A DNA stretch of 64,000 nt from Akebia trifoliata (GCA_017979445.1 CM030704.1:11019658-11083657); one strand, 5' to 3'; shown: positions 20,932 to 31,858, counted from the stretch's first letter. Notes: a model not told the origin generated them from the letters alone. Translations and numbers: made by a program.

Positions 20932-22670
20932 TGTAGACACCCCATTTTTGCATCCGCCTAATTAATCAACTCGTCAACCCGATCGCAATGATTCCCAATG
21001 ATAGATGTGTATTCCATTGCTTTATTTTGTTACCAGATGTGTTTCAGAAATCCGGATGAGGTATCTCAAACTAACAAAACCTCAGAAACCACGCTACGCT
21101 AGGAAAATACGACTCCAGAAACATAGAAATCATCATCTTGCAGACCAAAAAGAAGCTTCACGATAAAAATCACTAAAAATTGATCGAATTACCAAAATAC
21201 CCCTAACCTCAAAACAACCCTAGAGCCTACATTACGCTTAGGAAAACTCATTCAAACACATAAAATAATAAATCGAAACCAAATAAATCATTTCACCAAT
21301 TTTAACAGAATTTGACAAAATTACGAAAATGCCCCTGATAAAGTTCACAATCATTTCACATAAAATTTTTTATAAATGATACAAACCAACATTCTCATTA
21401 AATTCCTTACGAAAAACCGATTCTAAAACATCCTAGAACATTAAAAACCGACTTAAAACGTGAAAAGTCCTTTCCGGGGGCAAAACGGTAATTTCATAAT
21501 TTTCATAATTAAAAAATTCGAAATTAATAAATAAAATATTAAATAATTAATGTGAAACATTGATGAAATTAATTTAAAATTTTGAACCAAAGAAATCGAT
21601 CAATCGGGCTCTCAAGCAAAATTGTTGAGGGTACGTGAGATATTTCTTTAAGGGCCCCTCCATTTGGGGGTCTAAAGAATTAAAGATATTTTAGAGGGGG
21701 GTTCTCCAAAAATTTAAAGTCAATCAAGTAAGACTGAAGTCAAGGTATTAAAGTCAATTAAGTGAGACTGAAGTCAAAATTAAAGTCAATTAAGCAAGAC
21801 TGAAGTCAAGATATTAAAAGTCAATCAATTAAGACTAAAGTCAAAACATTAAAAGTCAATTAAATAAGACCAAAAGTCATAATAGAATTCTAATTAAATA
21901 ATAACTCTATCTAATAGAGTTCTAACTTAAAAACAATTCTACCTAAAACAATTCTAATTAAAACACAATTCTACCTAAAACAATTTTAACTAAAACACAA
22001 CTCTAATTAAAAGATCTCTAATTAAACACTAACTCTATCCAAATCAACCCTAAAAAAACATCTATAAATAGAGGTGCTCACACCCTATTTTCGTATCAAA
22101 TCATAAACCTAGGAGAAGTAAGTCTAGAAGTTCCCCTAGCCCCCCATAAACCCTAGTTTTGGAGGCCCAACTCCTTACCTAACATCCCCCCTTCAATTTT
22201 AGTCTAGAAAACATCTAAAATCCCTCTAAAAACACCCTTAAATCCGCAACAAACTTGAAGAGTTCAGATTCAGAAATAAAGAGATACCTTGATTAAGGAG
22301 ATTTGAAGTCAAATCCGGAGACAGAACGAAGTAAGGGAGTACAGTATAAGGAGCTCTTTTTGTCAGATCTGAGGGAGCAAAATCCTTGCTATCGGAAAGG
22401 TATGAAATTTTTATTTTTATTTTAATCTAGGTTTTTAGCAATGTGATATCTTCGGGAATTTAGTAGAGACCGACTTTGGCCGCGGGGTTGGTGCCTAACA
22501 CCTTCCAATCCCGTAATATGATCCCCGAATTCAGTTTTTTTGGTTTTAGATTAGTTTTTATCCATTTAGAGTCATTGATCGATTCCTAGACCGTAATAAC
22601 TAGGTGGCGACTCCAAAACCTCAAGAGTCAAAAGAGGATCCGCACACCCCGCGGATCGAGGGCGCTTTCA
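20932..22670 (+). repeat. 3' LTR of element A
   Basis: 1739 bp, TGTAGACACC...GGCGCTTTCA; nearly identical to 11209-12949. The TATA box is at 22063-22071. Confidence 0.95.
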
Positions 22671-22956
22671 CGACCTGAGCCTTTGACCTATTGTAAGTCA
22701 CACAGTCATATGTCCCGATTGCCAACGTAGTACTAGTACGTGGTCGGTCCCCTCGTGGGATGCCAAACCATTTATGAAAGCTACAACTCTTGACTCGTAC
22801 CCGTAGGTATAAAAGAAAATCTAAGTTTATCAATTGCACTTCTTGGTCAAAATCGGTGTCTAAGCAAGCTCTTGCCCCGTTGTACCCTATTGTATGAGGG
22901 GGATAGACTACGTCTATTCTAGACGAGAGGTATTTAAGTGGGCCCTTGCTCAGCAT
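22621..22956 (-). other. Antisense open frame across the leader block
   Basis: A 111-codon frame antisense to element 1, starting 'MLSKGPLKYLSSRIDVVYPP'. Related antisense frames occur in C (34488-34691, plus strand) and D (47560-47889, plus strand). They agree for about 60 codons and then diverge by frameshift, and the copy in A (14547-14750) is shortened. The last part of this frame lies in the LTR of element A, so its C-terminus is an accident of insertion. No domain recognised; coding status is doubtful. Confidence 0.2.
22671..22675. repeat. Target-site duplication of element A, right copy
   Basis: CGACC, identical to 11204-11208. Confidence 0.93.
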
Positions 22957-23690
22957 TGTGCGCTACCTCTCAACTGGAGATCAAACTGGCTGTTTTTGAC
23001 TTCAGAGAAGTGAATTGAGGTTTTATATTATCACCTATACGGTATATCAAACCAAGTCACCACGTATCGAAAGGTATATAGGTGTGCTTGGGCAAGGGTG
23101 GCCAGATAAAAATGCATTGCATGTAGTAAGCCTAGAGTCTAGAAACCTTCCCTGTAGGTCACACTCGAACTTATCGTGGGTGTTCCCGGGTTGCTCTATT
23201 TAATCCAACCAAAAGGTAAGTGGGTGGACCGGTCCACATCACTCCAATCAAACCCGCAATATCGGTCCAACCCAATAAACTTAATTGGTGAAACATACTG
23301 GTCAATATCAAGTTAAACCAATTAGGTCAATTGGTAAATGGATCTTATGGATCAATATATGGATCGGTTGAACTAATTGGCTTAAAAATATTGGATGAAG
23401 TGATGCAAGTAGAATATTCAGATCCATTGGGTCGAACCGGCCCAAACTTAAATGGGTACATAGTCCCAATCACCTTGCATCGGCCAGTTTGATTCAATGG
23501 ACTGAATATTACATACTTAACAAGATCAGTAAATCATATTCATGTAATATTTCTTGATCGAAATATTTCATTGGTTAGAGATTTTGAATCTAGGGGTTAA
23601 CTTAACCCATGCTATCAAGAGAAACCTCTATTTATTAAAAGTCTACTCTAGGATCCATAACTAGTAATCGTCCTTTGATGGGATTTTCAG
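22676..23690 (+). other. Leader of element 1, second part
   Basis: Continuation of the conserved leader block, with the GTACTAGTAC palindrome near 22731 and the '...GTTCCCGGGTTGC' end near 23190. A stretch rich in CCAATT/AATTGG words follows. It ends in the acceptor-like TTTTCAG (23684-23690). Confidence 0.75.
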
Positions 23691-25213
23691 GATTATCATT
23701 GCGCCCAAACTCAAGCGTCCACCTCCTAGTTGGAGTCGTAAGTCCAGTCGGTTAGAACGGGCCACAATACCAAGTCAACAAGTAGAGATGACGTCAGAAT
23801 TTGAGCTCACAGAAATCCGTAAGATCTTGGCAGCCTTTGCCAATGATATCAACAATATAAAAGGCAAAGTGGAAATGTTAGAACAGACCTCAGAATCGAC
23901 GGGAAATCCTCTAGATGACCCAAAAGGAAAGAAAGTAGAAGAGAAACGTCCATGTGAAGTCTTCGAACTCGACGGAGACGAAGAGTATGTTAATGAGAAT
24001 CCAGTGTTAGCCAACAAAATGTCTCAACTGGAGTCAGCTTTGAAGAATATAAAGGGTATCGATGAAATCGCAGTAGGCATTGAAGCCTTAAACCACATCC
24101 CTAGAATTCATTTGTCAGAGAAGTTTGTAATGCCCGAAATGGACAAGTTCAGTGGGGTAGGTTGTGCAAAAACGTATCTTAAGGTGTATGTTACTAACAT
24201 GCGCACTATGGGACTCAGTGATGAACATATGACATTGCTATTTCAGAGAACTCTATCCGGGTTAGCTTTGCGATGGTTGATGTCTCAAGACCCAACTATA
24301 GTAGGTACATGGGAGAACATGTCAAAAACTTTTTGGCATCAGTATAAATACAGTACCGAGATTGAGACTTCAAGAAGGGATTTAGAGGCAACTAAACAAA
24401 AAAATTGGGAGACATTCACTGATTTCATTGGTCGTTGGAGGGCCAAGGCTGCATAAATGTGGGATAGACCTTCAGAGAAAGAACAAGTGGCTATTATCTT
24501 AAAAAATCTCTCGCAAGGGTATGCCCGACATCTAGTTTCCCAATACCTTCCTACATTCGAGTCTCTATTGCAAGCTGGTAGTCAATTGGAAGATGCTTTC
24601 GCTTCCGGAATCCTTTCCAATCCTTCTGACAACAAGTTCAAAAAGCCATTTACTAATTCTAAGTCTAGTACTGATCACGCCTATGTAGCCAATACGTCTA
24701 CTACACCCGTCCAATCTACTATCTTGCCTAGTAACCAAGTTAACCCTAATCAACCTCGATCGCATAGGAAATTCACCAATCTTGGTATGCCTTTGAGCAT
24801 TGTCCTTCAAAAACTATTAAGTAAAGGGCTCATTGCACCTCTTTAACTTCGACCTTTACCAAATCCACTCCCCACTTCTCACAATCCCAACCTATTTTGT
24901 GAGTTTCACCAAAATCCCGATCATCTTACTGATCGTTGTGTCGCTCTTCGTCATACAGTTCAAGACCTCATCGACGCCAAAAAAGTTACTGTCCCTGCCC
25001 CTGAGCAGCCGAATGTTACTACCAACCCTCTACCCAGTTACCAACCTCCTCAGACTTTGAACATGGTATCCAATACTCAACTTTTGTTTGACCCAATCCT
25101 TCTCATCCGATCAGTCAATCATAAACCTCATAGCCCTTCTTTTACCAAAGTGATGGTCCCTAATGAGGTTTTCACCACCAAATGCAGTCTTGGCCAAGAG
25201 AGAAGAAGTTAGT
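23691..25213 (+). pseudogene. gag: Gag of element 1, broken by stop codons
   Basis: Homologous to the gag of element A but strongly diverged. ATG at 23788; an open frame without ATG reaches upstream to the acceptor-like CAG at 23690. The Retrotrans_gag domain is present ('LRWLMSQDPTIVGTW', 'FTDFIGRWRAKAA'), then TAA at 24454-24456 where A has CAA. The frame continues through a serine/proline-rich linker to a second TAA at 24844-24846, then through the C-x2-H-x4-H-x4-C knuckle near 24900-24940 to about 25210. Both stops replace glutamine codons by C-to-T change, as expected from decay of methylated DNA. Not able to make full Gag. Confidence 0.9.
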
Positions 25214-26428
25214 CTGAAGAATGCAAAGAGTCTGAAGAAGAAAACTTAGTCTAACCGCTTGGAAATAGTTTCTCGAATTCTCAATCTGTAATCAAGCCCG
25301 TTGTGGGTAATTGTCTTTAGTTGTTTATGAGTCTTGAGTCTGATTCTTTCTATTAAGTTAGTAATCAAGTCTGTCTTTTTATTTCTTATTTTGTTCTAGT
25401 CAAGTTAGTTTGTTGAGTCTACAATGGTGTCAGTCGCCCCATCTAAATTTAATTGAATAAAGAAAATTTTTGAATACTTCGAGCGCATTAACGAATTAAC
25501 TAATAACTGGCTTCAAGGAGAAATTCCTCTAATAAGGAACCCCCTCTTGAGTGAGAAGATAAATGTCTTGCTCGAGGAAGCAAAGGTCATTGACTTTGGA
25601 ACAAAAATAATTCCCAAGAAATTCAGATTGGAACTAGCTTATCCCCAGAGGAGCACAAAGAGATGATGAATTTATTCAGAAAATTCAAAGACTTGCTTAT
25701 ATGGTCCTATGAGGATATGTCGGTTAAATTTGGACCCATCCTGTGAGAACACCAACAAGAATAGACTGACATAGCCAGATGAGGGATTATAAAAAGTATC
25801 AGTGCTGGAATTTTAAAATCGATGGAATAGTTGAAGCAACCAGTAAAAATCTCAAGACAATCATCGTGAAAATGTGTCAATCACACATCACATCGGGATT
25901 GGCCAGAGAAGTTACCATTCGCATTATGGACATATAAGACTTCAATACAGTCTTCTACTAGAGTCACTCTAGTATGATATGGAAGCAATCTTACCGGTTA
26001 AAAGGGAAAATCTTGTATCTCAAGGTCTTGATGGAAGTTAATTGTTAGAAATAGTTTGGGTCTGTCAATGGAGAGGAGTCACTCGCATGTTTGACAAGAA
26101 AGTCAAAGTTCATCACTTATAAGTCAAGGATCTAAGCATCAGACTACCAAAAAAAATTGAGTACTCTTCCTCGATCATAGGAGGAAGTCTGAACTTAATT
26201 GGAGAGATTCATCCATTAACAAGGAAGTACTATTTTGGAAAACCATCAGATTTCAAAGAGAATCGAGTACCTATCTTTGACCCTAGAGGGAAGTTCAAAC
26301 CAAATCGGGGAGGTCCGTTCCTCATCAAGGAAATATTACCAGGAAAAGCTGTCAGGCTTCAAGATCATGATGGAATATAATTACCAGAACCAACCAACCT
26401 TGACCAAATCAAACGGTACTACATTTAA
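25214..26428 (+). pseudogene. Pol remnant of element 1: pre-RT segment joined to integrase tail
   Basis: 25590-25730 encodes the segment before RT ('EVIDFGTKI', 'RKFKDLLIWSYEDM'-like in mixed frames). By about 25830 the sequence is already in the integrase, near 'VEATSKNLKTIIVKMCQSH', and it continues to the C-terminal part ending 'NLDQIKRYYI' with TAA at 26426-26428. RT, RNase H and the integrase core are therefore deleted. Element C has a similar join, so the deletion may predate their split. Frameshifts are present throughout. Confidence 0.75.
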
Positions 26429-26570
26429 GGAGGTCATCTTTGGCTGAATCAATTCTCATGTTACCCAGTTCAATATATCCTTTCTCAACCCCTTTGCAGC
26501 CTTTTCAAAAAGAAAAATTTTGTCTTTTTTTTTCTCAGCCCGATCACCTAACCTAGGGGAAGGGAGATCC
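26429..26570 (+). other. Spacer after the integrase tail, element 1
   Basis: No gene. Contains CTTTGCAGCCTTTTCAAAAAG, shared with C and (diverged) A and D. Confidence 0.6.
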
Positions 26571-26644
26571 GAACTACGTTTTGGTCTGATCCCAAAACTT
26601 TGGGGTACGTAGGCAACCTCAGAAGTTACTTCAGGCCCGACCAT
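26571..26644 (+). ncRNA. Structured motif with GGGGTACGTAGGCAACC (element 1)
   Basis: GAACTACGTTTTGGTCTGATC, then CCCAAA-AC-TTTGGGG, TACGTAGGCAA and CCTCAGAAGTTACTTCAGG. Here the first hairpin has only a 2-nt loop in sequence, so in practice the stem would open to a larger loop. Confidence 0.5.
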
Positions 26645-26943
26645 ATTAAAATAAAAAAAAATAGATTCCCCGACAAAGAAAAAATCTAAAAAGAAATAAT
26701 TCAAAAGAAAAAAATTGTCAAAGTGGGGAAGAAAATTCAAGGAAAAAAGAAAATAATTTAAAAGGAAATGTCACACAAGGGGCATTTGGGTTTTTGAGCC
26801 TCAAAATCCCTTTCTTTTTATACCCAGGTCTAAGCTTACCCATGAAAGTCCTCCTAAGTACCGTACGAAAAGTCAAGGAAGATAGCAAAGTATGATCAAC
26901 AACAACTCTAGAAGTTCAGACAGGGAGAAAAAAAAAGAGCCTG

Positions 26944-27147
26944 CTAGGTTGAAAACCCAAAATGACAACTTAGGCAAAAATTAAAGCAAGCTCGCGAGGT
27001 TAAAAATCTGAAAGGATGACCTTGGCAACAATCAAAGCAAGGAAAAAAGAAAAAATTGTAAACTCGCTAGATCGAAAACCTAAAAAGGCGATCTAGGCAA
27101 AAGCTAGAGCATGCTCGCTAGATTGAAAACCTGAATAGGCAATCTAG
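26944..27147 (+). ncRNA. Four covarying 30-nt hairpins (element 1)
   Basis: Hairpins at 26944-26973, 26995-27024, 27067-27096 and 27118-27147. Stems: CTAGGTTG/CAACTTAG, CGAGGTTA/TGACCTTG, CTAGATCG/CGATCTAG and CTAGATTG/CAATCTAG. The last two differ by a full compensatory change (C-G to T-A). The second has an inner ATCT-GAAA-GGAT stem. A degenerate fifth unit may follow near 27185. Confidence 0.6.
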
Positions 27148-27705
27148 GCAAAACTTAGAGCTATCAAAAAATAAAAGAAAATCTCCGTTAAGTTGAGAAG
27201 CTGAAAAGGTAGCCCGTGCCGAAATATCAGAAGTCCGAATGATCAATTTCAATATCCAGTTTGAACCAAATATAGACTCAGTGGATACTAGTATCTCGTC
27301 TATGATTGATCTGAAGAGTTTCATGTCCCTAAGCGAACCGACGGGGAGAAAGAACAAATTCTATGATGAATTTCAGAAAGAAATATTTTGTTCCAATTTC
27401 TTTGAGCCTGACTCAAAATCTTCAATATAAAAAGTCAAAATTAAAAGTTAAACCTTTATTGCGCTTGCAGTAATCAAGGATTTCAAACTTTCATAACAAA
27501 GGCATTTCCTTTTTCTAAAGAGTACAGTTTCCCCCTTACACTAGGGGCATGTATTTTCAAATTATGTTCAATTATCCCCAGTGCAATGTTCCTTGTCAAA
27601 CTAGGGGCATTTTTGTTCTGATGCCTGGTCAATTTCAACCCCAAAGGATAAGGTTAACTTTGAATTAAAGGTTACCCTCTTGATAGCAATTTTGAAAACT
27701 CCTCA
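27148..27705 (+). other. 3' UTR spacer of element 1 up to the element C insertion
   Basis: No gene. Contains two CAAACTAGGGGCAT / ACACTAGGGGCAT phrases and 'GGTTACCCTCTTGATAGC', all found again in E and C. A 63-codon open stretch at 27239-27430 has no recognisable content. Confidence 0.6.
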
Positions 27706-27710
27706 GATTC
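27706..27710. repeat. Target-site duplication of element C, left copy
   Basis: GATTC; repeated at 39406-39410. Confidence 0.93.
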
Positions 27711-29452
27711 TGAAAGCGCCCTCGATCCGCGGGGTGCGCGGATCCGCTTTTGACCCTTGAGGTTTGGGAGTCGCCACCTAGTTATTACGGTCTAGGAACC
27801 GATCAATGACTCTAAACGGATAAAAACTAATCTAAAATAAAAAAAAACTGAATTCGGGGATCATGTTACGGGATTGGAAGGTGTTAGGCACCAACCCCGC
27901 CCGACCAAAGCCGGTCTCTACTAAATTCCCAAGTAAATTACATTGCTAAAACCTAGATAAAAATAAATAAAAATAAAAATTTACCTTTCCGATAGCAAGG
28001 ACTTTGTTCCCTCAGATCTGACAAAAAGAGCTCCTTGTACCGTGCTCCCTTGCTTCGTTCTGTCGCCGGATTTGACTTCATATCTCCTAGACCGAGGTAT
28101 CTCCTTGCTTTTGGATCTGAACTCTTCAAGTTTGTTGCGGATTTGGGGGTGTTTTTGGAAGGCTTTTAGGCGTTTCTTATGCTAAAATCGAAGGGGGGAT
28201 GTTAGGTAAGGAGTTGGGGCTCCAAAACTAGGGTTTATGGGGGGCTAGGGGAGCTTCTAGACCTACTTCTCTTAGGGTTTATGATTTGATACGAAAATAG
28301 GGTGTGAGCACCTCTATTTATAGATATTTTTAGGGGTTGATTTGGATAGAGTTAGTGTTTAATTAGAGATCTTTTAATTAGAGTTGTGTTTTAATTTGAC
28401 TTGTTTTAGGTAGAATTGTGTTTTAATTAGAATTATTTTAGGTAGAATTATTTTTAAGTTAGAACTCTATTAGATAGAGTTATTAATCAATTATAAATCT
28501 ATTATGACTTTTGGTCTTATTCGATTGACTTTTAATGTTTTGACTTTAGTCTTAATTGATTGACTTTTAATATTTTGACTTCAGTCTTGCTTAATTGACT
28601 TTAATTTTGACTTCAGTCTCACTTGATTAACTTTAATACCTTGACTTCAGTCTTGCTTGATTTACTTTTAATTTTGGAGAACCCCCTTCCATTATTTCTT
28701 TAATTCTTTGGACCCCCAAATGGAGGGGTCCTTAAAGAAATATCCCACGAACCCTCAACAATTTTACCCGAAAGTCCGATTGATCGATTTTTTTAGGTTC
28801 AAAATTTTAAATTAATTTCATCAATGTTTCACTTTAATTATTTAATATTTTATTTATTAATTTCGAATTTTTTAATTATGAAAATTGTGAAATTACTGTT
28901 TTGCCCACGGAGAGGATTTTTCACGTTTTAAATCGGTTTTTAATGTTCTAGGATATTTTAGAATCGATTTTTCATAAGAAATTCAATGAAAATATTAGTT
29001 TTTGTTATTTATGAAATTTTTTTGTGTGAAATGGTCGTGAACTTTATGAGGGGCATTTTCGTAATTTTGTCAAATTCTGTTAAAATTGGTGAAATGATTT
29101 ATTTGGTTCCGATTTGTTATTTTATGTATTCGAGAGAGTTTTCCTAAGCGTAACGTAGGCTCTAGGATTGTTTTGATGTTAGGGGTATTTTGGTAATTTG
29201 GTCAATTTTTAGTGATTTTTATCGTGAAGTTTCTTTTTGGTCTGCAAGATGATGGTTTCTATGTTTCTGGGTCGTATTTTCCTAGCGTAGCATGATTTCT
29301 AAGGTTTTGTCGATTCGAGATACCTCATCTGGATTTCTGAAACACATCTGGTAATAAAATAAAGCAATGGAATACACATCCATCATTGGGAATCATTGCG
29401 ATCGAGTTGACAAGTTGATCAATCAGGCGAGTTCAAAAATGGGGTGTCTACA
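27711..29452 (-). repeat. 3' LTR of element C
   Basis: TGAAAGCGCC...GGGTGTCTACA as read on the plus strand. TATA complement at 28314-28322; donor-like site near 27986. Confidence 0.95.
28314..28322 (-). promoter_or_regulatory. TATA box in the 3' LTR of element C
   Basis: CTATTTATA on the plus strand, i.e. TATAAATAG in element sense. Confidence 0.75.
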
Positions 29453-29466
29453 GATGCCCCTCTTTG
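29453..29466 (-). other. Polypurine tract, element C
   Basis: The minus strand reads CAAAGAGGGGCATC, adjacent to the LTR; same tract as in A. Confidence 0.78.
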
Positions 29467-29799
29467 GCAGAGGGTTGAAGCAAACTAGATAACAAATCTG
29501 TTTTGGTAGATAGTGCGATATTTGAATGCCAAAGCTAGTGACAGTTCATTTTGCAGCCTGATTTAGCAATTCGTCAAGGTGTTCGGATCCTTGAGGGTAA
29601 AGCTCTCCCCGAATCAAAAGGTTGTCAGGTCCTTGAGCGCAAACTCTCACTGACAGTGTCAGATCCTTGAATTTTAGAGAATTCTCCCTGACTAAAAGAA
29701 CAAATGTGCAAGTGTGTGCACTGTGTGAAACTGAGTAAAACTTGAGCATAAATTGAGCATAGTCTGAGCATAAACTGAGCATAATTTGAATAAAATTTC
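29467..29799 (-). other. 3' UTR between PPT and array, element C
   Basis: Conserved family segment (complement of 'TGCAAAATGAACTGTCACTAGC', three 'ACCTGACA'-type phrases), then loose 'TGAGCATAA' repeats leading into the 33-bp array. Confidence 0.7.
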
Positions 29800-30550
29800 G
29801 AGAAAACCCTCGACGATAACTGAGCAAAATCCAAGATAACCCTTGGCGGCATCTGAGCAAAATCCAAGATAACCCTTGGCGGAAACTGAGCAAAATCCAA
29901 GATAACCCTTGGCGGAGACTGAGCAAAATCCAAGATAACCCTTGGCGGAGACTGAGCAAAATCCAAGATAACCCTTGGCGGCAACTGAGCAAAATCCAAG
30001 ATAACCCTTGGCGGACACTGAGCAAAATCCAAGATAACCCTTGGCGGAGACTGAGCAAAATCCAAGTTAACCCTTGGCGGCAACTGAGCAAAATCCAAGA
30101 TAACCCTTGGCGGAAACTGAGCAAAATCCAAGATAACCCTTGGCGGCAACTGAGCAAAATTCAAGATAACCCTTGGCGGCAACTGAGCAAAATCCAAGAT
30201 AACCCTTGGCGGAAACTGAGCAAAATCCAAGTTAACCCTTGGCGGCAACTGAGCAAAATCCAAGATAACCCTTGGCGGAGACTGAGCAAAATCCAAGATA
30301 ACCCTTGGCGGAAACTGAGCAAAATCCAAGATAACCCTTGGTGGAGACTGAGCAAAATCCAAGATAACCCTTGGCGGAAACTGAGCAAAATCCAAGTTAA
30401 CCCTTAGCGGCAACTGAGCAAAATCCAAGATAACCCTTGGCGACAACTGAGCAAAATCCAAGATAACCCTTGGCGGAAACCGAGCAAAATCCAAGATAAC
30501 CCTTGGCGAAAACTGAACAAAATCCAAGTTAATCCTTGGCGACAATTGAG
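29800..30550 (-). repeat. 33-bp tandem array in the 3' UTR of element C
   Basis: About 22 copies of a 33-bp unit, for example TGAGCAAAATCCAAGATAAC followed by CCTTGGCGG plus a variable triplet. Because 33 is a multiple of 3 and the unit has no stop in any of the three minus frames, long artificial open frames appear (up to 306 codons). Each unit contains a CCAAG...CTTGG inverted repeat. Confidence 0.95.
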
Positions 30551-31310
30551 CAAAACTGGTAGAGGAATGAATGAATTTTGGGAAAGAATGAACGAATTTG
30601 GAGAAAACTGATTAGAATGAATCAGAGAATGAATAAATCTGGAAGATAATGAATCTGGAAGAGAAATGATCGATTCCAAGAATGATTGGATCTTAAAAGA
30701 ATCTGGAGAATGAAAGAATGCCATATCTCCTATGTGAGATCAAAATGCTTTTGTTTGAACCTCAAGGATTTATCAAAAAGTTTTATGAATTAAAACCTGA
30801 GTTTTTATTTCTCTTGAACCTCAAAAGTTTTTCAAAAAAAACTGTTATCAAGAGGGTAACCTTAAATTTGGGGTTCTCATTATCTTTTAGGATTAACATT
30901 GCTCAAAAACAAATCACCTCTAGTTTGACAATGAACATGGCCTTGAAAATAATTGAACACATCGTGCAAAAAAATGCCCCTAGTATAAGGGGGAAAAGTT
31001 ACATTAAAAAAGAAAGAAAATGCCCCTTGTATGAAGGTTTGAAAAAATTGATTACCACAAGCGCAATAAAGACTCATCTTTTAATTTTGATTAATTTTAT
31101 TGGAGGTTTTGAGTCAGGCTCAAGAGTACAAAATTATTTCCTTTCGAGTTTCATCATAGAATTCACCCTTATCCCCCTTGGTTCACTTGGGGAAGTAAAC
31201 ATTTTCAGATCGATCGTAGACAAGATACTTGTGGCTTCTGAGTCTACGCCGGGTTTAAGCTAAGTATTGAACTTGATTATTCGGACTTCTGATGTTTTAG
31301 CTAAGACCGC
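30551..31310 (-). other. 3' UTR spacer of element C
   Basis: 30550-30720 is a loose GAATGAAT/GAATCTGGA repeat. 30840-31260 matches the spacers of 1 and E (complement of GGTTACCCTCTTGATA, 'ATGCCCCTAGT'). The plus-strand open stretch at 30718-31263 (181 codons) is antisense to the element and is not preserved in 1 or E, so no gene is claimed. Confidence 0.6.
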
Positions 31311-31359
31311 TCTCAGCTTGGGATTTTCTTCTGTTTTTCTTTGTTGCTCTAACTTTTGC

Positions 31360-31562
31360 CTAGATCGCCTTTTTAGGTTTTTAATCTAGCGAGCTTGCTC
31401 TAACTTTTGCCTAGATCGCCTTTTTAGGTTTTCGATCTAGCGAGCTTTTTCTTTTTTTTTTTCTTGACTTTGATTGTTGCCAAAGTTGTTCTTTCAGATT
31501 TTCAACCTTGCGAGCTTGCCTTAATTTTTGCCTAAGTCGCCCTTTTCGGGTTTTCAACTTAG
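31360..31562 (-). ncRNA. Four covarying 30/31-nt hairpins (element C)
   Basis: In element sense: 31562-31532 CTAAGTTG/CGACTTAG with inner CCC-GAAAA-GGG; 31510-31481 CAAGGTTG/CAACTTTG with inner TCT-GAA-AGA; 31440-31411 CTAGATCG/CGATCTAG; 31389-31360 CTAGATTA/CGATCTAG, which has the only non-pairing (A-C) position in the set of 18. Confidence 0.6.
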
Positions 31563-31858
31563 CAGGCTTCATCATTTTTATTTTTTTTTTATCTTTTTCT
31601 TTTCCTCTGACCTTCTAGAATTACTGTCTGATCATGTTCTACTACCCTCATTGACCTTTTCACACGGTACTTAGGAGGACTTTTATAGGTAGGCTTGGGA
31701 CTAGGCATAAAATGAAAGGGATTTTGAGACTCAAAAACCTAAATGGCCCTTGTGTGGCATTTCATTTAAACTTTTTCTTGAATTTTCTTCCCCATTCTTT
31801 TGAATTTTTTTCTTTTTAGATTTTTTTTCATCGGGGAATCTATTTTTTTATTTTGGTG

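Larger units (their letters stand above)
11209..22670 (+). mobile_element. Element A: complete non-autonomous Tat-like element with gag only
   Basis: 11,462 bp with two LTRs (11209-12949 and 20932-22670), a perfect 5-bp TSD (CGACC), a tRNA-Arg PBS, a polypurine tract and an intact gag. Between gag and PPT there is no RT, RNase H or integrase, only a decayed stretch matching the protein segment just before RT. The two LTRs differ at few positions by eye, so insertion is recent relative to the others. The pattern (LTRs plus gag, no pol) matches what has been called TR-GAG elements. It is inserted into the leader of a sibling (element 1). Movement would require pol from an autonomous relative. 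Confidence 0.93.

Noticed and set aside
29546..30545. Open frames of 306, 203 and 108 codons on the minus strand with an 11-residue repeat
   Set aside because: They arise from the 33-bp array, which has no stop in any of three frames. Translation of all three frames is repetitive, and no sibling element has them.
29800..30550. CRISPR-like appearance of regular short repeats
   Set aside because: Units are contiguous without unique spacers, in plant DNA, inside a retrotransposon 3' UTR.
30718..31263. 181-codon plus-strand frame
   Set aside because: Antisense to element C, not preserved in the homologous spacers of element 1 and E, no recognisable domain.
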